Below, one piece after another: positions 9,584 to 17,989 of a stretch of 64,000 nucleotides of DNA; position 1 is the stretch's first letter, and every line of letters starts with the position of its first letter. This DNA is from Phenylobacterium zucineum HLK1 (lineage in GTDB: Bacteria > Pseudomonadota > Alphaproteobacteria > Caulobacterales > Caulobacteraceae). Below the pieces are notes generated by a model, which was not told the DNA's origin, did no database searches, and saw only the letters and a list, made by a program, of their open reading frames with translations. The stretch is taken from the NCBI RefSeq assembly GCF_000017265.1, contig NC_011144.1, positions 3,512,001 through 3,576,000 of the forward strand, written 5' to 3'. The position numbers were made by a program, and so were the translations under genes.

Positions 9584-12583
9584 TCAGAACTGGAAGCGGA
9601 CCGTGGCGCGAATATCGTACTCGCGATACTTGTCCTCGAACGTCCCACCGGCGTCGAGCGCGTAGACGGCCTTGGGCGAGCCGCCCCGCAGGCCGAGGCG
9701 AGCCACGATCCCGCCGTCGAACACCTGCTCGGCGTCGAGGGTGAAGGGATTTCCGTCGCCGAAGCGCGCCGTCGTCTCGCCGGGATTCCCGGCCAGCCGC
9801 TGGCGCCAGCCGACCTTCAGCTCGGGCGCCCAGTAGAACTCCTCGCCGAAGCGCCAGCCGACGGCGAGCGCGGCCTGGCCGGTGAGCAGGTCGCCCTTGC
9901 GGTCCTCGACGGTCAGGTCGAACCCGGCCCCGCCGCCGCTTTCGGTGTAGCCGTCCTCGCTGAGCCGCAGGTAGTCCAGGGCCAGTTCGGGCCGGGCGTA
10001 GAACGCACCCACGTCCAGGGTGTAGGACACGGCGGCGTGGGCGTCGGCGATCCAGCCCGTCCAGTCGGACTCCGCGCGCAGCTCGAGACCGGAGCCGACC
10101 AGCCGCCGGTCGCCGTCGAACCAGACATAGCCCACGCCGGCCCGCGCGCTGGCCTGCAGGGCGCCGGCGCTGTAGCGCCAGTAGCCGCCGCCGTTCAGCA
10201 CGTTCATCGACACCTGCTCGCCGGCCGCAGCTCCCCGGTCGCGGTATTCGGTGGCGACGAAGGCGGCGGACAGGCCCAGGGCGTTGGCGTCGCCGAGCAG
10301 GTCCACCCCGCCGGCCAGGCCGAAGCCCTGCGACTTGAAGCCGAGCGCATCCTCGCGTCCGCGGCGGATCTCGAACAGGATCTCCTGCGCCCAGATCCCC
10401 GTGCCCGACTCCCGGTCGATCGTCATCGGCTGGGCCGTGGCCGCCGAGATGGCCGAGGAAATGGCGGCCGCCGACATGATGGCCCCGCCCGAGTGGTCGG
10501 GCAGCATCTGGTCGTAGAGGCCGAAGAAGCCGTCCTCGGTGGTCTGGGCCAGGAACGCCTGCTCGAGCGCCTCGCTGGTGTCGAGGTTATCGAACACCGC
10601 CGTGTAGGCCTGGGCGCCCGACCGGTTCATGCCCAGCTCGGCGGCGGTCTTGGGCTGGATGTCGACGTAGAGCGAGCCCGTCGAGATGTCGGCCCGCAAC
10701 GCCGACTTGTAGAGGTAGGGCGCCCCCGAGATCGTGGCCGCCGCGTCGGCGACGCTGAGCTGGTCGGCGCGGACCACCTCGTACGAGTGCGAGCCGCGCA
10801 GCAGCGACCTGAGCTCGACGTCCAGCTGCGAGCCCGAGGCGAAGGTCGCCTGGCCCGCCACCCTGAAGCGCGTGGCCTCGTCGGCCGCGGGGTCGATCGT
10901 CACCGCGAGGACCGCCTTCTGGCCCAGGTGGAGGGCGTTGACGTTCACGGTGTCGGTGTTGGTGACGGTGAGCCGGCCCTCGCCCATGTTGACGGTCAGG
11001 CGGCCGTCGGAGTCCGACAGGCGGCCCGCGACCTGGGCGCCGCCGTCGATAACGAGCTCGTCCTGGCCCGCGCCGAAGCTGAGGTCGCCGGTGACGGTCC
11101 CGGCGCGCACCGTCAGCACGTCCCGGCCCGAGCCGAACAGCACGTCGCCGATGATCTGGGGCTTGTCGTCCGAACCGACCTTCGCCTGGGTCAGGGCGAC
11201 GCCGTTGGCGTTGGCCCGCAGGTCCAGCGCGACGCCGCGCGCCGTCGCCGTCTCTCCGCTCTTCGGCGTGACCGAGCCGCGGATGACGCCCGAGTTGTCG
11301 ATGATGTTCAGCGTGCCCGACAGGTCGACGATCGCCCGGCCCTCGTGCGCCCCGCCGATCTGGTCGCCGGCGATCGTGCCGGTGTTGCGCAGCGTGTTGA
11401 CCACGGCGCCCGGGTTGAGCAGCAGGCCGGTCGCCTCGGCGCCGTAGGCCTTGGCGCTGATCACCGCCTTGTCGTTGTAGATCCCGCCCTGGATGGTGGT
11501 CGTTCCGCCGCCGGTCTGGCCGATCCGCACGGCGGTGGCCGAAACGGCGTCGTTGACCCCGTCCGAGGTGATCTGGCCGCGGTTGACGATCCCGAAAGCC
11601 CGGTCGCCCGTCCCGACGAGGCCGAAGGTCGTCGCCTGGGCGCCGCCGATGTCCAGCGCGGGCGACGAGCCCGACGAGGCGAGCTGGGCCGTCGCCTCCA
11701 GCGTGTCGTCGACGCCGTCGTCGTCCTCGTCCTTGTCGTCGGCGTTGCTCTCCGTCGGCGGCCGGTCCAGCAGCAGACCCTTGCCCACATTGCCCGTGAG
11801 GCGCACGGCGGCCCCGCCCTGGAGCAGGTCATCGGCGTCGAGCTTGGCCCGGGTGGCGTCGTCGGCGCGCTGGGTGGAGCGGTAGCCGGTGGCCGTGATC
11901 CCATTCTGCAGCACCACCGCGCCGTCCACGTCGCCCAGTTGGACGCCGACCGAGCCCTGGCCGCGCACCGCCACCGCGCCGGTGATCCGCACGTCGCCCG
12001 AGACCGAGTCGGCCCGGACCCCGACCGAACGGTCGCCGACGACGCCGACCGAAGCCGCATTGGTCAGCGAACCCTGCAGCCGCGTCTCCAGCGAGACGCC
12101 GCCGGAATCGTTCCCCTCGACGTTGATCGCGCCCTCATTGCGCACGTCGCCCGTGAAGGCCCCGGGCCCCGTCGCGCGGACGCCGAAGCGGTTGGCGCCC
12201 TGAGCCAGCGGCCCGTCGAGGTCGCCGTCCTTGTCGGCGTCCTCGGCGGTGTAGTCCTCGACGATGTCGATGGTCCCGGAGTTGGTGAACGCCCCGGAGG
12301 CCCCGCCGACGAGCAGTACGCCTGTGGCGTTGCTGACGCCGGTGAAGCCGATGGCGCCCGAGTTCTTCACTGCATGGGCGGAGTCCATCGTCACCGCCGC
12401 GCCCGCGGCGGTCGGCTTGATCGACCCGTTGGCCTCGATGAGGATCGAATCCGGCTGACCGCCCGACACGGTGGAGGTGCGGACAGGGGTCGTCGTGGCG
12501 GTGGATATCTTGGTCTCGGCGTGGGCGCCGGCGGCGTGCAGGAGCGGCAGCACGGCCGCGGAGACGAACAGACGCTTCATCAC
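9584..12583 (-). CDS. Autotransporter with beta-helix passenger and C-terminal beta-barrel
   Basis: Type Va secreted or surface protein of 999 residues. The signal peptide covers about 1-22 (ending AHA). A long passenger of short Gly/Asn/Val-rich repeats (NSGAI, NEGAI, NRGQI types) spans about 40-600 and predicts a right-handed beta-helix. The autotransporter barrel occupies about 725-999 and ends in the aromatic VRFQF typical of outer-membrane insertion. Two Asp-rich loops interrupt the passenger at about 115-124 and 282-293 and resemble calcium-binding DxDxDG loops. There is no obvious protease triad, so adhesin is the likelier role. It is transcribed divergently from an XRE/RTX gene pair. 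Confidence 0.92.
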   Translation of the reverse strand: MMKRLFVSAAVLPLLHAAGAHAETKISTATTTPVRTSTVSGGQPDSILIEANGSIKPTAAGAAVTMDSAHAVKNSGAIGFTGVSNATGVLLVGGASGAFTNSGTIDIVEDYTAEDADKDGDLDGPLAQGANRFGVRATGPGAFTGDVRNEGAINVEGNDSGGVSLETRLQGSLTNAASVGVVGDRSVGVRADSVSGDVRITGAVAVRGQGSVGVQLGDVDGAVVLQNGITATGYRSTQRADDATRAKLDADDLLQGGAAVRLTGNVGKGLLLDRPPTESNADDKDEDDDGVDDTLEATAQLASSGSSPALDIGGAQATTFGLVGTGDRAFGIVNRGQITSDGVNDAVSATAVRIGQTGGGTTTIQGGIYNDKAVISAKAYGAEATGLLLNPGAVVNTLRNTGTIAGDQIGGAHEGRAIVDLSGTLNIIDNSGVIRGSVTPKSGETATARGVALDLRANANGVALTQAKVGSDDKPQIIGDVLFGSGRDVLTVRAGTVTGDLSFGAGQDELVIDGGAQVAGRLSDSDGRLTVNMGEGRLTVTNTDTVNVNALHLGQKAVLAVTIDPAADEATRFRVAGQATFASGSQLDVELRSLLRGSHSYEVVRADQLSVADAAATISGAPYLYKSALRADISTGSLYVDIQPKTAAELGMNRSGAQAYTAVFDNLDTSEALEQAFLAQTTEDGFFGLYDQMLPDHSGGAIMSAAAISSAISAATAQPMTIDRESGTGIWAQEILFEIRRGREDALGFKSQGFGLAGGVDLLGDANALGLSAAFVATEYRDRGAAAGEQVSMNVLNGGGYWRYSAGALQASARAGVGYVWFDGDRRLVGSGLELRAESDWTGWIADAHAAVSYTLDVGAFYARPELALDYLRLSEDGYTESGGGAGFDLTVEDRKGDLLTGQAALAVGWRFGEEFYWAPELKVGWRQRLAGNPGETTARFGDGNPFTLDAEQVFDGGIVARLGLRGGSPKAVYALDAGGTFEDKYREYDIRATVRFQF

Positions 12584-12629
12584 TACCCCGTTTTCCGAGA
12601 TGCTGGGCGGACCCGCTGGTCAGCAGGGC

Positions 12630-12660
12630 CATATTGTGTATTAGTGAGTTTCGAAAAAAC
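12630..12660. promoter_or_regulatory. AT-rich divergent control region with small inverted repeat
   Basis: The 138 bases between the autotransporter and the XRE gene hold an unusually AT-rich island. Inside it is AGTTTCGAAAAAACT, with 5-base arms AGTTT and AAACT, at about 12645-12659. This is a plausible site for the neighbouring XRE regulator and for promoters in both directions. No experimental or comparative support is available. Confidence 0.3.
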
Positions 12661-12721
12661 TGTAGTAGTCCGCTCCCGCGACTCCCGCAAGAGGCGTGGG
12701 AGGGCCTTAAGGGACCCCCCG

Positions 12722-13048
12722 ATGCCCAGACCCGCGACCGACCCGGCCAAGGCCGCCCAGATCAAGGCGCTCCGCCAGCAGGCGGGACGCTGGCTCAAGG
12801 CGGCGCGGGAGGCGGCGGGGATGACCCAGGCCGAACTGGCGGAAAAGGTGGGGCTGCGCTACTACACCTTCGTCTCGCAGGTGGAGAGCGGCCTCGGCCG
12901 GCTGCCGATCGAGACCCAGGCGGCGTGGGCCACGGCGCTGGGGCTGGACCCCGGCGAGTTCGCCCGCACGCTCCTGCGCTATTACGAACCCGAGCTCTTC
13001 CGGCTTCTGTTCGAGACCGACTCCGCCCAGGGCCGCGCGACGGCCTGA
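12722..13048 (+). CDS. XRE-family helix-turn-helix transcriptional regulator
   Basis: A 108-residue DNA-binding protein. The HTH_3 domain covers about residues 22-82, with the helix pair around GMTQAELAEKVGLRYYTFV and a tryptophan/leucine-rich second half. ATG 12722 is chosen because the open frame further upstream is only antisense read-through of the autotransporter. Its stop is 28 bases before the RTX-repeat gene, suggesting one transcript. The likely target is its own promoter region and that of the divergent autotransporter; this is inference from gene order. Confidence 0.88.
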   Translation: MPRPATDPAKAAQIKALRQQAGRWLKAAREAAGMTQAELAEKVGLRYYTFVSQVESGLGRLPIETQAAWATALGLDPGEFARTLLRYYEPELFRLLFETDSAQGRATA

Positions 13049-13076
13049 AGCGTAGACCAGGAGACCTCCCGCCCCC

Positions 13077-14429
13077 ATGGGTGACGTCGTTCCCTTCATC
13101 GCCAAGGTGCGGTCCAGCGGCGACTGGAGCGCCGCCGAGCGCGCGCGCCTGGAGGAGCTGGCCGACCGCCTCTCCGCGGGCGGGGCGAAGGTCGAGGCGA
13201 TCTTCGGCGCCACCGACGCCGGCGACCCCTGGTGCGTGGTGACCGACGAGGACGGCGAGGTCCTGATCCACGTCGCGCGGATCGGCGGACGCTTCGTGGT
13301 CCATTCCGCGGTCGACGACGTCGTCAGCGAGGGGACGGACCTTCCCGCAGCCCTGCGCGAGCAGATCGGCGCCGCCGAGGCCGCCGATGAGGGCGTGGTC
13401 GTGCCGTTCAGCCTGGCCGGCCGCCAGGCCCAGACCATCCTCGCGCTCGTGATCGCGACGGCCTTCTTCTACGAGACGGTCGGCCCCGCCGACGTGGCCG
13501 AGGCGGCCGAGCCGCCCGCCCCGCCGCCGCCGACCGATCCGCCTCCGCCCCCCGCGGACCTGAAGACGCCGACCCAGGAGCGCGAGCTGGCGGTCCAGGG
13601 CGCCGCCCTGACCGAGCCCCAGGCCAAGGCGGCCGCCGCGGCGCTGGTCGCCGCCGCCCCCGCCGAGGACGCCGCGGCTCCGTCCGTCGCTGCGCTGGAG
13701 GAGGCCCAGGCGCCGCTCGCCGCGCCGCCGGTCGAAGCGGCCGAACCCCTTGCCCCGGCCGGCGCGGAAGCCGTCGTGCTGGCGGCCGGCGCGGCGGTCG
13801 TGGAGACGATCCAGGGCACGGGCGGCGACGACCTCCTGACGGGCACGGCCGCAGACGAACGCCTGGTGGGCGGGGCCGGTGACGACACCCTGGTCGGCGG
13901 CGGCGGCCGGGACCTGCTGCTGGGCGGGGCCGGCGACGACCGGATCGAGCTTGGCGCTGAGGTCGTGGCGGTGGGCGGCGAGGGCGCCGACACCTTCGTC
14001 CTGGTCCGGCCCGAGGCCATGGGCCGCGCCGAGACCCTGCTCGGCGTGGTGGCCGACTTCGACGAGGCCGCCGGGGACCGGATCGTCTGGAACGGCGAGA
14101 CGATCGCCGTTCCGCCCCGCGAGGCGTCCGAGCCCGCCTTCACGCCGCCCTGGGACCTGGGCGTCACCGATTCCGGCCGGCCGGCGCCCCCGGGCGCGGA
14201 GGACGCGGGACCGCCCTCCACCAACGTCTTCGGCCCGGACGCCCGACGCGTGGAGGTCGACCTGGACGGCGACGGCGTGATGGACGGTTACGTCCTGCTC
14301 TACGCCACGCCCTGGCGCACTGTGGTGCTCAGCGATCCGCTCGACGTGCTGCCGCACCCCGTGCCGCCCGACCAGATGGAGGCTCTGGTGGGCCGCGCGT
14401 TCGGCGACACCGATCCGTTCGGCCTCTAG
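13077..14429 (+). CDS. RTX-repeat (hemolysin-type calcium-binding) protein
   Basis: Unusual 450-residue protein. Residues 1-105 form a small alpha/beta domain I do not recognise. A hydrophobic stretch follows at about 118-134 that could be a membrane anchor, then a Pro/Ala-rich spacer (143-245). Nonapeptide-type RTX repeats occur at about 248-293 (GGAGDDTLVGG, GGAGDDRIELG). The C-terminal part (about 295-450) resembles the post-repeat region of RTX proteins and includes another Asp-rich DLDGDGVMDG loop. No N-terminal signal peptide is seen. It sits directly behind an XRE regulator, and its 3' end overlaps that of pntB on the other strand by four bases. Confidence 0.8.
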   Translation: MGDVVPFIAKVRSSGDWSAAERARLEELADRLSAGGAKVEAIFGATDAGDPWCVVTDEDGEVLIHVARIGGRFVVHSAVDDVVSEGTDLPAALREQIGAAEAADEGVVVPFSLAGRQAQTILALVIATAFFYETVGPADVAEAAEPPAPPPPTDPPPPPADLKTPTQERELAVQGAALTEPQAKAAAAALVAAAPAEDAAAPSVAALEEAQAPLAAPPVEAAEPLAPAGAEAVVLAAGAAVVETIQGTGGDDLLTGTAADERLVGGAGDDTLVGGGGRDLLLGGAGDDRIELGAEVVAVGGEGADTFVLVRPEAMGRAETLLGVVADFDEAAGDRIVWNGETIAVPPREASEPAFTPPWDLGVTDSGRPAPPGAEDAGPPSTNVFGPDARRVEVDLDGDGVMDGYVLLYATPWRTVVLSDPLDVLPHPVPPDQMEALVGRAFGDTDPFGL

Positions 14430-15841
14430 AGGGCCTTCAGGATCCCCTCGACCATCTTCTTGGCGTCGCCGAACAGCATCATGGTGTTGTCGCGGAAGAA
14501 CAGCTCGTTCTCGACGCCTGCGTAGCCCGAGCTCATCCCGCGCTTCACGAACAGCACGGTGCGCGCCTTCTCCACGTCCAGGATCGGCATGCCGTAGATG
14601 GGGCTCTGCGGATCGGTCTTGGCCGCCGGGTTGGTGACGTCGTTGGCCCCGATCACGAACGCCACGTCGGCGGTCGAGAACTCGGAATTGATGTCCTCCA
14701 GCTCGAAGACTTCGTCGTAGGGCACGTTGGCCTCGGCCAGCAGCACGTTCATGTGTCCCGGCATGCGGCCGGCGACGGGGTGGATGGCGTACTTCACCTC
14801 GACGCCCTCCTCCTTCAGCGTGTCGGCCATCTCTCGCAGGGCGTGCTGCGCCTGGCTCACCGCCATGCCGTAGCCGGGGACGATGATCACCTTCGAGGCG
14901 TTCTTCATGATGAAGGCCGCATCGTCCGCCGAGCCCTGCTTGACGGGCCGCGTCTCGACCCGGCCGCCGCCGGCGGCGGCGCTCTCGTCGGCGCCGAAGC
15001 CGCCCAGGATCACCGAGATGAAGCTGCGGTTCATCCCCTTGCACATGATGTAGCTGAGGATGGCGCCCGAGCTACCCACCAGGGCGCCGGTGATGATCAG
15101 AGTGGTGTTCTCGAGGGTGAAGCCCAGGGCCGCGGCCGCCCAGCCCGAGTAGCTGTTCAGCATCGAGACTACGACGGGCATGTCGGCCCCGCCGATCGGG
15201 ATGATCAGGGTGACGCCGATCAGCAGCGAGAGGGCGAAGATCGCCCAGAAGGCCCAGAGCGCGGAGCCGCCGCTCATCACCAGCACCACGACTAGGGCCA
15301 CGATCGCCACGGCGATGGCGATGTTGAGCAGGTGGCGGGCCGGCAGCAGGATCGGCGCCCCGCTCATGTTGCCGTTCAGCTTGGCGAAGGCGATCACCGA
15401 ACCGGTGAAGGTGACGGCGCCGATGGCCAGGCCCAGCGAGAGCTCGACCAGCGAGATCAGGTGGACGCCCTCGGGGCCGGCGATGCCGTAGGCCTCGGGC
15501 GTGTGGATGGCGGCGACGGCCACGAGGCAGGCGGCCATGCCGACCAGGCTGTGGAAGGCGGCCACCAGCTGCGGCATCGAGGTCATGGCGACCTTGCGGG
15601 CGATGACCGCGCCGATCCCGCCGCCGACCGCCACGCCGCCGACGATGAGCGCCAGCGTCAGGGCGTCCAGCGCGCCCTGGCTCCAGAGGGTGGCCAGCAC
15701 CGTGCCGACGGCGATGGCCATGCCGATCATGCCGTTGCGGTTGCCCGATCGGCTGGTCTCGGGGCTCGACAGGCCGCGCAGGGCCAGGATGAAGAGCACG
15801 CCCGAGGCGAGATAGAGGATGGCCGCGAGATTGGCGTTCAT
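14426..15841 (-). CDS. pntB: NAD(P) transhydrogenase subunit beta PntB
   Basis: Inner-membrane and NADP(H)-binding subunit of the proton-translocating transhydrogenase, which makes NADPH from NADH using the proton gradient. The product has 471 residues: eight or nine hydrophobic segments in about 1-270, then the soluble dIII domain (about 285-471) with the GYGMAVSQAQ nucleotide-binding motif and the conserved VIGANDVTNPAA segment. It is the last gene of a minus-strand pnt operon. Its ATG overlaps the stop of a small membrane gene by four bases. Confidence 0.97.
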   Translation of the reverse strand: MNANLAAILYLASGVLFILALRGLSSPETSRSGNRNGMIGMAIAVGTVLATLWSQGALDALTLALIVGGVAVGGGIGAVIARKVAMTSMPQLVAAFHSLVGMAACLVAVAAIHTPEAYGIAGPEGVHLISLVELSLGLAIGAVTFTGSVIAFAKLNGNMSGAPILLPARHLLNIAIAVAIVALVVVLVMSGGSALWAFWAIFALSLLIGVTLIIPIGGADMPVVVSMLNSYSGWAAAALGFTLENTTLIITGALVGSSGAILSYIMCKGMNRSFISVILGGFGADESAAAGGGRVETRPVKQGSADDAAFIMKNASKVIIVPGYGMAVSQAQHALREMADTLKEEGVEVKYAIHPVAGRMPGHMNVLLAEANVPYDEVFELEDINSEFSTADVAFVIGANDVTNPAAKTDPQSPIYGMPILDVEKARTVLFVKRGMSSGYAGVENELFFRDNTMMLFGDAKKMVEGILKAL

Positions 15842-16050
15842 TGGTCAGCGTCCCCCCGGCGCCGGAGCATGGTGCGAACTGCGAGGTAGAGGCCGAAGGC
15901 GACGACGGCGCCGCCTGCGGCGAGGATGATCTGGCCGGTCGGCCCGTAGCCCACGGCCGCCTGCTGCGACATGGCGATGACCGCGCCGCCGGCCGCCGTC
16001 ACCACGACGGCGCGGGACAGCTCGGCGTTGCGACCGTAGCCGCGGCTCAC
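15838..16050 (-). CDS. Small membrane protein inserted in the pnt operon
   Basis: A 70-residue protein with two hydrophobic segments (about 13-33 and 40-60), the second followed by a basic tail (RRRGDADQ). It overlaps both neighbours by four bases: its start lies in the pntAB stop, and its stop lies in the pntB start. This arrangement indicates translational coupling and argues that it is real. I know of no standard transhydrogenase subunit of this kind. It could be an assembly factor or accessory subunit; function is unknown. Confidence 0.75.
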   Translation of the reverse strand: MSRGYGRNAELSRAVVVTAAGGAVIAMSQQAAVGYGPTGQIILAAGGAVVAFGLYLAVRTMLRRRGDADQ

Positions 16051-16370
16051 TTGCCGCGGTCCTTCTTCTTGTACATGGCCAGCATCCGCTGGGTGACCAG
16101 GAAGCCGCCGAAGATGTTGACGGCGGCGAAGGCCGCGGCGACCGCGCCGGCGCCCTTCGAGATCAGCACGTTGCGGGTCAGTTCGCCGTCCTGGCCATGG
16201 GCCGCGGCCGCCAGCAGGGCGCCCACGATGATCACCGACGAGATGGCGTTGGTCACGGCCATCAGCGGGGTGTGCAGCGCCGGGGTGACGCTCCAGACCA
16301 CGTAGTAGCCCACGAAGATGGCGAGCACGAAGATCGCCAGGCGAAAGACGGTCGGATCGACGGCTTCCAT
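16047..16370 (-). CDS. pntAB: NAD(P) transhydrogenase subunit alpha part 2 (PntAB)
   Basis: Membrane half of a split alpha subunit (dII part), as found in Rhodospirillum and many other alphaproteobacteria. The 107-residue product has three to four hydrophobic helices, with the family segment around LHTPLMAVTNAISS and IFGGFLVTQRML. It starts three bases after the pntAA stop and overlaps the following small gene by four bases. Confidence 0.95.
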   Translation of the reverse strand: MEAVDPTVFRLAIFVLAIFVGYYVVWSVTPALHTPLMAVTNAISSVIIVGALLAAAAHGQDGELTRNVLISKGAGAVAAAFAAVNIFGGFLVTQRMLAMYKKKDRGK

Positions 16371-16373
16371 GGA

Positions 16374-17507
16374 TCAGCCCTTGAGCGAGGGGTGGACGAC
16401 GGCGCCGTCCTTCGTGACCAGCGCGGCCTTGAGGATCTCGTCCTCGAAGTCCGGCGCGAACTGGCCTTCCTTGTCCTTCAGCAGCTCGGCGAAGGCGGTG
16501 AGATTGCGGGCGTAGAGGGCGGAGCTGTCCGCCGCGATCCGGCCCGGCAGGTTGGCGTGGCCGACGATGGTCACGCCGTTCGCCGTCACGACCGCCTCGC
16601 CCGGCTTCGAGCCCTCGACGTTGCCGCCCTGCTCCACCGCCAGGTCGACGATGACCGAGCCGGGCCGCATCGAGGCCACCTGGGCCGCCGAGACCAGCTT
16701 CGGCGCGGGCCGTCCGGGGATCAGCGCCGTGGTGACGACGATGTCCTGCTTCTTGATGTGCTCGGTGATCAGCGCCGCCTGCTTGGCCTGGTACTCGGCG
16801 CTCATCTCCTTGGCGTAGCCGCCGGCCGTCTCGGCCGCCTTGAACTCCTCGTCCTCGACGGCCACGAACTTGCCGCCCAGGCTCTCCACCTGCTCCTTGG
16901 TGGCGGGGCGCACGTCGGTCGCCGTGACCACGGCGCCCAGGCGCTTGGCGGTGGCGATCGCCTGCAGGCCCGCCACGCCCACGCCCATCACGAAGACCTT
17001 GGCCGGGGCGATGGTGCCGGCCGGCGTCATCATCATCGGCAGCGCCCGGCCGTAGGCCCAGGCCGCCTCGATCACCGCCCGGTAGCCGGCGAGGTTCGCC
17101 TGCGACGACAGCGCGTCCATCACCTGGGCCCGGGTGATCCGCGGCACGAACTCCATGGCGAAGGCGGTGGCGCCCTGCGCCGCCAGGGCGTCCAGCGTCG
17201 TCCGGTCCTGATAGGGGTTCAGCAGGGCGACGACGAGCGCGCCCTTCTTCAGCGCCTTCACCTCGTCGGCCTCGGGCGCGCGCACCTTGAAGAGGATGTC
17301 GGCCTTGCCGAGCGCGTCCTTGGCGGTCTTGGCCAGGGCGGCGCCGGCGGCCTCGTAGTCGGCGTCCTGGAACGAGGCCGAAAGGCCCGCGCCCGCCTCG
17401 ACCACCACCGAGAACCCGGCGGCGGCGAGTTTCTTCACCGTCTCGGGAACGGCGGCTACGCGCGTCTCGCCTGCGCGTCGTTCCTTGATGACGGCGATGA
17501 CAGCCAT
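16374..17507 (-). CDS. pntAA: NAD(P) transhydrogenase subunit alpha part 1 (PntAA)
   Basis: Soluble NAD(H)-binding domain dI of the transhydrogenase, related to alanine dehydrogenase. It begins MAVIAVIKERRAGETRVA, the expected family N-terminus, so I use ATG 17507 rather than an in-frame ATG 36 bases upstream. The Rossmann motif GVGVAGLQAIATAKRLGA and the mobile-loop region are present. The length of 377 aa fits the split-subunit form. It is the first pnt gene after the cytochrome oxidase subunit IV gene, 183 bases away with a probable terminator between. Confidence 0.96.
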   Translation of the reverse strand: MAVIAVIKERRAGETRVAAVPETVKKLAAAGFSVVVEAGAGLSASFQDADYEAAGAALAKTAKDALGKADILFKVRAPEADEVKALKKGALVVALLNPYQDRTTLDALAAQGATAFAMEFVPRITRAQVMDALSSQANLAGYRAVIEAAWAYGRALPMMMTPAGTIAPAKVFVMGVGVAGLQAIATAKRLGAVVTATDVRPATKEQVESLGGKFVAVEDEEFKAAETAGGYAKEMSAEYQAKQAALITEHIKKQDIVVTTALIPGRPAPKLVSAAQVASMRPGSVIVDLAVEQGGNVEGSKPGEAVVTANGVTIVGHANLPGRIAADSSALYARNLTAFAELLKDKEGQFAPDFEDEILKAALVTKDGAVVHPSLKG

Positions 17508-17638
17508 CCGCGGCGCCCCCCTTGTCTGATCGGGCGCGACCATAGGGGGCTGCTCCCGGCCTTGTCCAGCCGAGAGACCACAGTTTTCAAACGAGTGTTT
17601 TAAGCTGAGCTATCGGGTCCGCGGAGCCCACGCACAAA

Positions 17639-17666
17639 GGCGCTCCGCCCGAAGGAGCAGAGCGCC
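17639..17666 (-). terminator. Probable intrinsic terminator after cytochrome oxidase subunit IV gene
   Basis: Inverted repeat GGCGCTC (17639-17645) and GAGCGCC (17660-17666), with a 14-base loop containing TTCG on the minus strand. It lies 25 bases past the stop of the minus-strand subunit IV gene and is followed by TTTG, which fits termination before pntAA. Confidence 0.55.
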
Positions 17667-17690
17667 CGCGAACCTTCCGCGAAGGTAGCG

Positions 17691-17930
17691 CTAGTGTCCG
17701 GAGGACTTCTTCTCGCGCAGCACCAGGGTGCCGATCACGACCATGACGGCGGCCGCCACGAACGAGGCCAGGAAGCCCGCCTCTGTGGCGAACCACATCG
17801 TCAGCAGGAGGATGAGGGCGGCCGTGTAGAGCGAGCCCCACTTCGTCATCAGCATGACCAGATGGTACGTCGAGCGTTGCTCTGCGATGTCCATCTCGCC
17901 GCGGTGGTAGTCGGAAGCCGGTCCGGCCAT
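17691..17930 (-). CDS. aa3-type cytochrome c oxidase subunit IV
   Basis: Small single- or double-helix membrane subunit of the bacterial aa3 oxidase (79 aa). The family signature DYHRGEMDIAEQRSTY is at residues 7-22, followed by two hydrophobic segments (about 32-48 and 50-70) and a short basic end. The start is the ATG at 17930. This family is almost confined to alphaproteobacteria and is often found, as here, away from the main cox operon. Confidence 0.9.
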   Translation of the reverse strand: MAGPASDYHRGEMDIAEQRSTYHLVMLMTKWGSLYTAALILLLTMWFATEAGFLASFVAAAVMVVIGTLVLREKKSSGH

Positions 17931-17989
17931 GGCGTGGGCGCTCTCCAGTAAAGTCGTCGGGCGGGTGCTACACGATGCGCCCGCGCCGC

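Noticed and set aside
9467..12721. Upstream extension of the XRE regulator frame over the whole autotransporter gene
   Set aside because: The extension is antisense to the autotransporter; the HTH protein begins naturally at ATG 12722.
12795..15044. 749-codon minus-strand frame across the XRE, RTX and pntB genes
   Set aside because: Shadow frame; it contains shifted fragments of pntB and no independent motif.
17589..17600. AAAC-GAGT-GTTT upstream of pntAA as a TetR operator
   Set aside because: Arms are only four bases long and do not extend, unlike the clean repeat at 52790-52803; likely chance.
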